Assembly (NCBI GenBank): GCA_050250795.1
Contig: JBFWNZ010000024.1
Location: 1-20,715, forward strand
DNA from: JBFWNZ01 sp050250795
Lineage (GTDB): Bacteria > Pseudomonadota > Alphaproteobacteria > UBA8366
Direction of reading: 5' to 3'
DNA: 20,715 nucleotides
Part shown: positions 7,864 to 13,731 of the stretch, in pieces
How the letters are laid out: every line of letters begins with the position of its first letter
Numbering within the stretch: position 1 is the first letter of the stretch
Translations under genes and position numbers: made by a program
Notes under the pieces: generated by a model
What the model saw: only the letters and a program-made list of their open reading frames with translations
Database searches by the model: none
Told to the model about the DNA's origin: nothing

Positions 7864-8547
7864 GGGAACGAGCTTATATCCGCCGGGCTCGGTAATCAGG
7901 ATCGCAGCATTCGAGGGATCGCGTTCGATCTTCTGCCGTAGCCGATAGACATGGGTCTCCAGCGTGTGGGTCGTGACCCCCGCATTGTAACCCCAGACCT
8001 CGCCCAGCAGCTTTTCCCGCCCCACCGCCCGATCGCCGGCGCGATACAGATATTTCAGGATCGCCGTCTCCTTCTCGGTCAGCCGGACCTTGCGCTTGCG
8101 CGCCTCGTCGACAAGCAGCTTGGCAGCCGGCCGGAAGCTGTAGGGACCGATGACGAAGGTCGCGTCTTCGCTCTGCTCGTGCTGGCGGAGCTGCGCGCGC
8201 AGCCGGGCAAGCAGAACTCCCAGACGGAACGGCTTCGTAACGTAGTCATTGGCGCCGGCGTCGAGGCCCAGGATCGTGTCGGCCTCGCTGTCGGCGGCAG
8301 TCAGCATGATCACGGGGCTCTTCACACCGGCCCTTCGCATCAAGCGGCAGGCCTCGCGCCCGTCCATGTCCGGCAGACCGACATCGAGCAGGATGGCGTC
8401 GAAGCGATCCGTCTTGATCCGGTCCAGGGCCAGACCCGCGGTGGAGGCCTCGACAATCGCGAATTCCTCATGCAGCGCCAGCTGCTCCCCCAGGGACCGG
8501 CGCAGGGTATCGTCGTCATCGACGATCAGAATCTTCTTGCCGCTCAT
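7861..8547 (-). CDS. OmpR-family response regulator (orphan)
   Basis: This 228-residue DNA-binding response regulator has a receiver domain at about 4-118. The acidic pocket is D10/D11, the phosphoacceptor is D55 (AILLDVGLPDMDG), and the switch residues are T83 and K105 (DYVTKPF). The OmpR/PhoB-type winged helix is at about 130-228. Its recognition-helix region is GVTTHTLETHVYRLRQKIE and it ends in TEPGGYKLVP. I chose the ATG at 8547 (MSGKKILIVDDD). An upstream in-frame start at 8613 would add a charged 22-residue tail absent from the family. No histidine kinase gene is adjacent, so the partner is encoded elsewhere. The gene is preceded by a 26% G+C island with a perfect minus-strand TATAAT. 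Very similar orphan regulators occur in other Rhodospirillales to my recollection; the regulon is not known to me. Confidence 0.93.
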   Translation of the reverse strand: MSGKKILIVDDDDTLRRSLGEQLALHEEFAIVEASTAGLALDRIKTDRFDAILLDVGLPDMDGREACRLMRRAGVKSPVIMLTAADSEADTILGLDAGANDYVTKPFRLGVLLARLRAQLRQHEQSEDATFVIGPYSFRPAAKLLVDEARKRKVRLTEKETAILKYLYRAGDRAVGREKLLGEVWGYNAGVTTHTLETHVYRLRQKIERDPSNAAILITEPGGYKLVP

Positions 8548-8640
8548 CTTTCGCCGCCTGTCGGCCGATTCGCCCCCGGTCCGTTTAGATCGAAGATCGG
8601 GGGACCGGGTCAAGCCTTCCGCGCTTCGATACGTCGGCCC

Positions 8641-8720
8641 GATCCATATTCGATCTCTTATATATACCTGGGAAAGTACTGATATCGAACGATTATATAC
8701 AATATTAATAATATTTTAGT
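8641..8720 (-). promoter_or_regulatory. AT-rich promoter region of the response regulator gene
   Basis: About 8641-8730 is roughly 26% G+C by direct count, against near 70% in flanking genes. On the minus strand a perfect TATAAT lies at 8697-8692, about 145 bases before the regulator ATG. No good TTGACA is at the matching -35 distance. TTATATA occurs at 8658-8664 and again at 8693-8699. The composition suggests a promoter with an UP-like element or a site for a nucleoid or curvature-sensitive protein. Confidence 0.45.
8701..8715. repeat. 15-bp AT-only palindrome
   Basis: AATATTA-A-TAATATT is a perfect inverted repeat with a one-base centre and no G or C. It lies just upstream of the TATAAT of the response regulator and 5 bases from the stop codon of the adjacent methyltransferase gene. 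It could be an operator for that promoter, or a by-product of the AT-rich composition. Confidence 0.4.
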
Positions 8721-9497
8721 TTAATTGTGTCGGGGTTGGCCAAGAAGATCGATATGGCCGGCCGTGATATCCAATCGCCCCGACGCAGCGGCATCGAGAC
8801 GCCGCTGCAACCAGGCGGCAGCGCGCGGATCGCCATCGGCATCCAGCGCCAGGCCGCGCAGATACGCGGCAGCAAGCCCCGTCGCGTCGCCGGACAGCCG
8901 CCAATCGCTGCGATTCAACGCCACGTCGTAGCCTGCATCGGCGAGCATCCTGGCGAAGCCGGCCGGTGCGTGCGGTCCGGCTGCGGGACCGAACCCCTTG
9001 TCGCGCTCCTGGTCGGCGGCGAACCGCGCGAGAATATCGGCATCGCCGGGATCGGGCGGATCGAGATGGATGCGCCCGTCCACGCTGAGCGCCATCAGCA
9101 CCGGCAGACCGCGTGCCGCCAGCGCCACGGCAAACTGCGCGAGCCAGTTCAGGGAGACAATGTCGATAAAAGCCGACGCCGTCACGCCCGCGACGCCGTC
9201 CAGCAGCCGGTCCAACGGCTCCGTCGCGAGGTCGACGATCCGGCATTCCGGGCGGCCCGCAAGGCCATGCGCCGCGCCGAGAAGATCGCCGTCGGCGTCG
9301 ACCAGCCGCCAGCGCCGTCCCGCGCCGTCCAGACCCTGAAGGTATCGGGTGTTGGCGCCGGTTCCCGCAGCAAGGTCCAGAATGGTGCCTCCCGCCGGCG
9401 TCGCGGCCAGGAAACGGCGCGCCAGATCGGCCGATCGGGCCGACCGGTCGGCCGGTTCGCGCAATGCAAGCCAGCCAGCCGCGAAAGCTTCGCTCAT
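8721..9497 (-). CDS. Class I SAM-dependent methyltransferase (cluster gene)
   Basis: This 258-residue protein carries a clear SAM-binding motif I, TILDLAAGTGANTRYL (38-53). Strand 2 ends in RWRLVDADGDLL (62-73), and a motif-IV region (SAFIDIVSLNWLAQFAVALA) lies near the middle. The C-terminal half is variable and gives no substrate clue. Its ATG shares an ATGA with the stop of the upstream glycosyltransferase gene, so the two are translationally coupled. It is the last gene of the leftward cluster with RibD-like, dehydrogenase, PTPS-like and glycosyltransferase genes. I infer that it methylates the cluster's product or an intermediate. The gene ends at the edge of the AT-rich island. Confidence 0.85.
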   Translation of the reverse strand: MSEAFAAGWLALREPADRSARSADLARRFLAATPAGGTILDLAAGTGANTRYLQGLDGAGRRWRLVDADGDLLGAAHGLAGRPECRIVDLATEPLDRLLDGVAGVTASAFIDIVSLNWLAQFAVALAARGLPVLMALSVDGRIHLDPPDPGDADILARFAADQERDKGFGPAAGPHAPAGFARMLADAGYDVALNRSDWRLSGDATGLAAAYLRGLALDADGDPRAAAWLQRRLDAAASGRLDITAGHIDLLGQPRHN

Positions 9498-10543
9498 GGC
9501 GCGAAGACCGCCGCGGCAAAAGCCGCCGCAGATTGCGACCAGCTCGGCAGGTCGGCCCCCGCCCGGGACGCACCCCGGGCCAGGCGCCAGCGCTGTTTCG
9601 AATTCTTAAGGATGGCCCGCAATGCTTTGATGAAAGATGATCGATCCGATATCGAAACTATGAGTCCCGCCGTGGGTGGGACGGTGTCCCGCACCGCGCC
9701 GGCTCCGGTTCCCACGACCGGCAGCCCATAGGCCAGCGCTTCGGCGAAGGCCATCCCGTACCCTTCCAGCGCAGAGGCAAGCACGAAAACATCGGCCTGG
9801 ATGTAATGCCGCGGCATGACCGCCTGCGGCACGGCGCCGGCCAGCCGCACCCGCCGGTCGAGACGCAGCCGCCCGACCGCCGCCCGCACCCCCCGCGCCG
9901 TCGCGGGATCGCGGTCTGTCGGACCGACGCAAACCAGCCGCCAGTCCAGATCGCGGCAATGCGCCAGAGCGGCCAGAAGCCGCAGATGCCCCTTGCGCGG
10001 CGTCAGGCTGGCGACGCAGAGCAGCCGCAGCGGGCCCCTGCGGCGCCGGACAACCGGCCGGGCAGGACGGTCGGTGCCGGGCAGAACCACATGAATGCGC
10101 GCCGGATCCAGCCCGTATTCGGCCGCGAGGATCCGCCGCGTCGCGGGGCTGCTGACGACGATCCGCGAGAACCGCGGCAAAAGCGCCGCCTCCACGGCCC
10201 AAAGGGCATTCCGGACCGCGGGGTCGAGCCCGCTCTCCAGCGGCAAGGGGTGATGCACCATCGCCACCGCGCGCAGCCGCCCCAGATGGCTAGGCAGGGC
10301 CTCGGCAAAGGCCGGCAGCGCGAGCCCGTCGAACACGACATGCACGCCATCGGGAAGCGCGGCGAGGCAGGCTTCGGCTTCACGTTCCGCTATCGTATCG
10401 ACAGCCGGGTATCGGCCTGCCAGTTCATGCACCGTCACGGCATGCCCCTGGATACCCAGCCCCTCCGCCATGCGGGCGTCGTAGCGGTAGCCGCCGGTCG
10501 GCTGGTCCAGCGGCCCCGGAACGATCAGATGCACCGCCGTCAC
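9494..10543 (-). CDS. Glycosyltransferase family 4
   Basis: This 349-residue protein is a GT-B retaining glycosyltransferase of the GT4 type. The N-terminal lobe starts HLIVPGPLDQPTGGYRYDAR, with the Gly-rich acceptor-side loop. The C-terminal lobe starts near LRLLCVASLTPRKGHLRLLA, which matches the usual VGRLxxxKGxxxLL strand. The nucleotide-sugar signature is ALEGYGMAFAEALAYGLPVV, with the E-x7-E pair. Donor and acceptor are unknown. The GTG start overlaps the upstream PTPS-like stop (GTGA), and the stop overlaps the methyltransferase start. The segment 9601-9660, encoding part of the C-terminal region, is only 40% G+C by count, a local composition drop. The context suggests that it glycosylates the pterin- or pyrimidine-derived product, or a lipid, made by this cluster. 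Confidence 0.88.
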   Translation of the reverse strand: MTAVHLIVPGPLDQPTGGYRYDARMAEGLGIQGHAVTVHELAGRYPAVDTIAEREAEACLAALPDGVHVVFDGLALPAFAEALPSHLGRLRAVAMVHHPLPLESGLDPAVRNALWAVEAALLPRFSRIVVSSPATRRILAAEYGLDPARIHVVLPGTDRPARPVVRRRRGPLRLLCVASLTPRKGHLRLLAALAHCRDLDWRLVCVGPTDRDPATARGVRAAVGRLRLDRRVRLAGAVPQAVMPRHYIQADVFVLASALEGYGMAFAEALAYGLPVVGTGAGAVRDTVPPTAGLIVSISDRSSFIKALRAILKNSKQRWRLARGASRAGADLPSWSQSAAAFAAAVFAP

Positions 10544-10953
10544 GACGCGAGCGGACCCTCGAAGGCGGCCCAGGCCACCGGGCTCTCGCGCAGGACCACC
10601 TTGACCGAGTCGATGGCGTCGGCGGTGGTCCCGGCATCCGCGAAGCCGTCCGCGCGGATCGCGGCGCAGAAACCTGCATGGATGGCGGCGGCCAGGAACT
10701 CGGTGGTCGTATTCATCCCCGCGAACTCCGGCAGGTCGTCCAGATTGCGATAGGCGAGCGGCGCCAGCACGGCGGCCAGCATCTCGCGCGCCCGGCCGAT
10801 ATCGGCAACCACGCCCTCCGGCCCCAGGGACCGGCGGCGCAACTCGACCTCCACCGCATAGGTCGCGCCGTGCAGCCGCTGCGCCGGCCCGAACAGGGCG
10901 CCGCGAAAGCTGTGCGCGATCATCACATGGTCGGACACGGTAATGCTGAACAT
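10540..10953 (-). CDS. PTPS/QueD-like protein with degenerate active site
   Basis: This 137-residue protein has the T-fold of 6-pyruvoyl- or 6-carboxy-tetrahydropterin synthase. Matches are MIAHSFRG (first zinc His, H14), RLHGATYAVEVEL (H28, normally HGH), VVADIGRAREML (for the usual DFGxLK), LAYRNLDDLPEF (for LDHxxLN), NTTTEFLA, and VKVVLRESPVAWA with the pterin-binding Glu E123. Key positions have changed: the third zinc His is A30, the catalytic Cys four residues before H28 is A24, and the catalytic Asp-His of LDH is A67-Y68. So the fold and the substrate-anchoring Glu remain, but standard synthase chemistry is unlikely. The ATG at 10953 has a GGGAG site and lies 17 bases after the dehydrogenase stop. 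An in-frame start at 10995 would overlap that gene. Confidence 0.82.
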   Translation of the reverse strand: MFSITVSDHVMIAHSFRGALFGPAQRLHGATYAVEVELRRRSLGPEGVVADIGRAREMLAAVLAPLAYRNLDDLPEFAGMNTTTEFLAAAIHAGFCAAIRADGFADAGTTADAIDSVKVVLRESPVAWAAFEGPLAS

Positions 10954-10969
10954 ACGGATGGGTCTCCCG

Positions 10970-11929
10970 TCAGTCGTAGCGCACGAGATGCGCAAGGGGG
11001 CCGGCAGCGGCGGTCAGGGCGGGCATCGCCGCCGGCAGGTCGGCAAAGGCCGTCTCGCCGGTGAGCAGACGGTCGAACACCGGATCGGCAAGCAGGCGGA
11101 GCGCCAGCGCCAGCCGGTCGCGATGGCTGCGCCGGCCGCGCCGCGCGGGCGCCACCATCCCGACCTGCGAGGACCGCAGGGTCAGGCGGCCGGAGTGGAA
11201 GCGCTCGCCCAGCCGCAACGGAACCGTTTCGGTTCCGTACCAACTTGCCTCAACCACGGTCGCCTCGTCCGCGGCAAGGTCGAGCGCGGTTTGCAGCCCA
11301 GCCGGCTGGCCGCTGGTATGCACAACAAGGTCGGCGCCGGGTCGGACAGTCGCCGGCGTGGCGAATGCCGCGCCCAGCGCAACGGCGAGAGTCGCTCGAT
11401 CCGGGTTCGTATCGACAAGCGTGACCTTGGCGCCGGGAAGCCGGGCCGCCAACGCCGCGACGAAGCAGCCGACCACGCCGCCGCCGACCACCGCGACGGC
11501 ATCGCCGATCAGGGGTCCGGCATCCCACAGGATGTTGACCGCCGTTTCCATGTTCGCCGCCAGCGCCGCGCGCCGGTCGGGCACCGCATCCGGCACCGGC
11601 AGCAAGGCCGAGTCGGGCACGAGGTAGCGGTCCTGATGCGGGTACAGGCAGAATACCCGGCGCCCCGAATCGTCGATTCCGACAGAGGCATAGCCATACT
11701 TCACGGGAAACGGGAACTCGCCATCCTGGAACGGGCAGCGCATCCGATCCCGCTCGCCGACAGGGACACGGCCGTGAAAGACGAGACTCTCGGTTCCGCG
11801 GCTGACGGCGCTGAACCGTGCCGTCACCAGCCGCTCCCCGCGCGCACGGGGCGCGAGCGGCGCGGTGCGGATCTCGCCGCGGCCCGGTCCGGTGGCCCAG
11901 AAGGCGCGGCAGAGGTCAGCCTTCGCCAT
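10970..11929 (-). CDS. MDR-family dehydrogenase without zinc ligands
   Basis: This 319-residue protein belongs to the medium-chain dehydrogenase/reductase superfamily (zinc-binding dehydrogenase type). The N-terminal GroES-like part carries AVSRGTESLVFHGRVP (41-56), where classical alcohol dehydrogenases have a zinc-binding Cys before GT. A VKYGYASVG segment (76-84) follows. The Rossmann region has VVGGGVVGCFVAAL (147-160), and strand 2 ends LVDTNPDRA with D173, which favours NAD(H). Only scattered cysteines are present, with no four-Cys structural zinc loop, so it is probably zinc-independent. The layout is somewhat like BchC-type oxidoreductases. Its start overlaps the RibD-like stop by 14 bases, and the PTPS-like gene follows 17 bases later. 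I infer that it oxidises or reduces a side chain of the cluster's intermediate. Confidence 0.82.
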   Translation of the reverse strand: MAKADLCRAFWATGPGRGEIRTAPLAPRARGERLVTARFSAVSRGTESLVFHGRVPVGERDRMRCPFQDGEFPFPVKYGYASVGIDDSGRRVFCLYPHQDRYLVPDSALLPVPDAVPDRRAALAANMETAVNILWDAGPLIGDAVAVVGGGVVGCFVAALAARLPGAKVTLVDTNPDRATLAVALGAAFATPATVRPGADLVVHTSGQPAGLQTALDLAADEATVVEASWYGTETVPLRLGERFHSGRLTLRSSQVGMVAPARRGRRSHRDRLALALRLLADPVFDRLLTGETAFADLPAAMPALTAAAGPLAHLVRYD

Positions 11930-12722
11930 GGCGGAAGATCAGTTCGAACAGCATGTCGTCGCCCATCTCGAAGCGCCGCCAGCCGGGGCGCAACCCCTCA
12001 TCGAGCGTATCGACCTCGGGCAGGGTGATGGCCGGCCGGCCGGATCCGAGCAGCACCGGCGCGATCGTCAGTTGCAGCCGGTCGAGACAACCCGCCTCCA
12101 GAAAGCGGGACACCGTGATGCCCCCGCCCTCCACGAACAGCCGCGCCAGCCCCCGCGCGGCGAGCGATTCGCGGATGGCATGCGGACACAGCCCCTCGCC
12201 GCGGCGCGGCACCCCGATGACCTCGGCCTTGCCATGCGGCCCCGCCGCCAGATCCTGCGCGCACAGCAGCAGCGTCTTCGCGTCGTCGTCGCGGAACACG
12301 CGATAGCGGTCGTCCAGACGGCGGTTGGTGTCGATCACGACGCGGACCGGATTGCGGCCGGCGCACAGCCGGACGGTCAGTTGCGGATCGTCGTGCCGCA
12401 CCGTTCCCGCCCCGACCAGCACGGCATCCGACAGCGCCCGCATGCGATGGTTGTGTTGGATATCCTCGGGTCCGGTCACGTAATGCGACGCCCCGCTGGC
12501 CGTCGCGATGCGCCCGTCCAGCGTCTGTCCCAGATGCGCGACGACCTGGGGCGCCGCGGCGCGGCTGACCGGCAGATAAAGGTCGAACAGCCGCCGGATC
12601 TGCGGCGGAAGCGCGGCCGCGGCCAGCGCCGCGCCGCCATCGGGCAGGCTGTCGGGCGTCGCCGCCAGCAGGGCCGACCAGGCATCGATTTCGGTGCGCA
12701 GCAGATCGGCGTCCAGCGGCAT
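11916..12722 (-). CDS. RibD C-terminal-type reductase
   Basis: This 268-residue protein has the dihydrofolate-reductase-like reductase domain of RibD (RibD_C) at about 60-268. Recognisable parts are HLGQTLDGRIA (63-73), SHYVTGPED, VGAGTVRHDDPQLTVR (113-128), NPVRVVIDTNRRL, and LFVEGGGITVSRFLEAG (205-221). RibD_C enzymes reduce the ribosyl group of a GTP-derived aminopyrimidine with NADPH. The RibD deaminase domain is absent; instead there are about 58 residues of unrecognised helical sequence. Because it sits with a PTPS-like and glycosyltransferase gene and not with ribB/ribH, a role outside riboflavin synthesis is likely. The ATG at 12722 has GGAGG 13 bases upstream; a TTG at 12779 is the alternative. 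It is the first gene of the leftward cluster. Confidence 0.85.
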   Translation of the reverse strand: MPLDADLLRTEIDAWSALLAATPDSLPDGGAALAAAALPPQIRRLFDLYLPVSRAAAPQVVAHLGQTLDGRIATASGASHYVTGPEDIQHNHRMRALSDAVLVGAGTVRHDDPQLTVRLCAGRNPVRVVIDTNRRLDDRYRVFRDDDAKTLLLCAQDLAAGPHGKAEVIGVPRRGEGLCPHAIRESLAARGLARLFVEGGGITVSRFLEAGCLDRLQLTIAPVLLGSGRPAITLPEVDTLDEGLRPGWRRFEMGDDMLFELIFRHGEG

Positions 12723-12900
12723 GGGCGTTTTCCGGCCTCCCTCCGGCGGAACAGTCCCGGAAAATCCGCGCCCTGGCAAGCAAGGGTCGGCGGTATTCCG
12801 GTGTCACATCTTCGTGTTCGGCCCGCCGCACGTTGCGGGAAGAATGCCCCCGCAGGCATGATGCGCGCGTCTGTAACGATCCGGCGCCCGTCGTCGATCC
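12723..12900. promoter_or_regulatory. Divergent promoter region with a TGCGGG inverted repeat
   Basis: These 178 bases separate the RibD-like gene (leftward) from the phosphatidyltransferase gene (rightward), so promoters for both must lie here. TGCGGG (12834-12839) and CCCGCA (12849-12854) form a perfect 6-bp inverted repeat with a 9-base centre, a plausible operator for shared control. No consensus sigma-70 pair stands out. The region is less GC-skewed than coding sequence but otherwise unremarkable. Confidence 0.4.
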
Positions 12901-13617
12901 ATGACCGCATCACCGCAATCCGGACCCGCCCATCACGTCGCGCTTCCCGCCATCCTCGCCGGCATTCTGGCGGGCAGCGGCGCCAGCGCGTTCGACAGCC
13001 CGCTCGGCCTTGCGGTGGGCTTCCATCTGTATCTGCTGGTGCTGGCCGCAGCGCTGCTGGCGGCCGGACCCGAGCGGCGGCGGAACTTCGGCACGGCGAA
13101 CCGGATCACCCTGCTGCGGGGCGCGCTGACGGCCATTCTGGCGGCGGCCGCAGCGGCAGGGTCTGCGCTGACCCCCGATCATCTGTGGCTGGCGTTCGGC
13201 TGCGCCGTCATCGCTCTGGCGCTGGACGGGGTGGATGGCTGGTTCGCCCGGCGCACCGGCAGGGCCGACGACTTCGGTGCCCGATTCGACATGGAGGTAG
13301 ACGCGCTGCTGATCCTGGTCCTGTCCGTCCTGTTATGGTCAAGCGACCGGGCCGGGCTCTGGGTGCTGAGCGCGGGGTTGCTGCGTTATGCCTTCATCCT
13401 GGCCGGACGGATGCAGCCCTGGATCGCCCGGCCCCTGCCGCCCAGCCGGCGGCGGCAGGCCGCCTGCGCCGGCGGCGTTGCCCTGCTCGCGGCCGCGCTG
13501 GTGCCCGCGCTTCCCACCGGACTCGCCCTCGCTTCGGCGGGAACGGCCACGGCCCTGCTCGCCGGCTCCTTCGCCATCGATCTCCTCTGGCTGGCCCGCA
13601 CCGCCCGGCAGGACTAG
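12901..13617 (+). CDS. CDP-alcohol phosphatidyltransferase
   Basis: This 238-residue membrane protein transfers a phosphatidyl or similar phospho group from a CDP-linked lipid to an alcohol. The family signature D-G-x2-A-R-x8-G-x3-D-x3-D is intact: D112, G113, A116, R117, G126, D130 and D134. An NRITLLRGALTAIL segment (67-80) precedes it, as in phosphatidyl-glycerophosphate or -inositol-phosphate synthase relatives. About six hydrophobic helices are visible. The alcohol acceptor cannot be read from sequence. The ATG at 12901 lacks a strong ribosome site, but no better in-frame start is present. It diverges from the RibD-like cluster across a shared 178-bp region, and I infer functional linkage: the cluster product may be a lipid head group. 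Confidence 0.88.
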   Translation: MTASPQSGPAHHVALPAILAGILAGSGASAFDSPLGLAVGFHLYLLVLAAALLAAGPERRRNFGTANRITLLRGALTAILAAAAAAGSALTPDHLWLAFGCAVIALALDGVDGWFARRTGRADDFGARFDMEVDALLILVLSVLLWSSDRAGLWVLSAGLLRYAFILAGRMQPWIARPLPPSRRRQAACAGGVALLAAALVPALPTGLALASAGTATALLAGSFAIDLLWLARTARQD

Positions 13618-13640
13618 CGGACCGCCCGGCAATTCCTGCC
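13600..13640. repeat. Direct and inverted repeats at the end of the phosphatidyltransferase gene
   Basis: ACCGCCCGGCA occurs at 13600-13610 and again at 13621-13631. Overlapping this, GGCAGGA (13607-13613) and TCCTGCC (13634-13640) form a 7-bp inverted repeat with a 20-base loop. It may be a weak terminator or mRNA 3' structure; no T-run follows. Confidence 0.3.
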
Positions 13641-13731
13641 GCCCTGCGGAACGCGACGCGCCGCCGATGCCGCATCCCTGCGCCGCCCGACATGGCACCG
13701 GATTTGCAGCCGCCTGCCGGTGAGAGGGGGC

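Noticed and set aside
6597..7895. A second plus-strand frame of 432 codons over the MFS gene
   Set aside because: The frame starting at 6643 gives twelve hydrophobic helices; this one gives Arg/Gly/Ala shadow sequence.
8640..8730. AT-rich island as an IS remnant or attachment site
   Set aside because: I found no transposase fragment, flanking terminal repeats, target duplication or tRNA end nearby, so it is reported only as an unusual promoter region.
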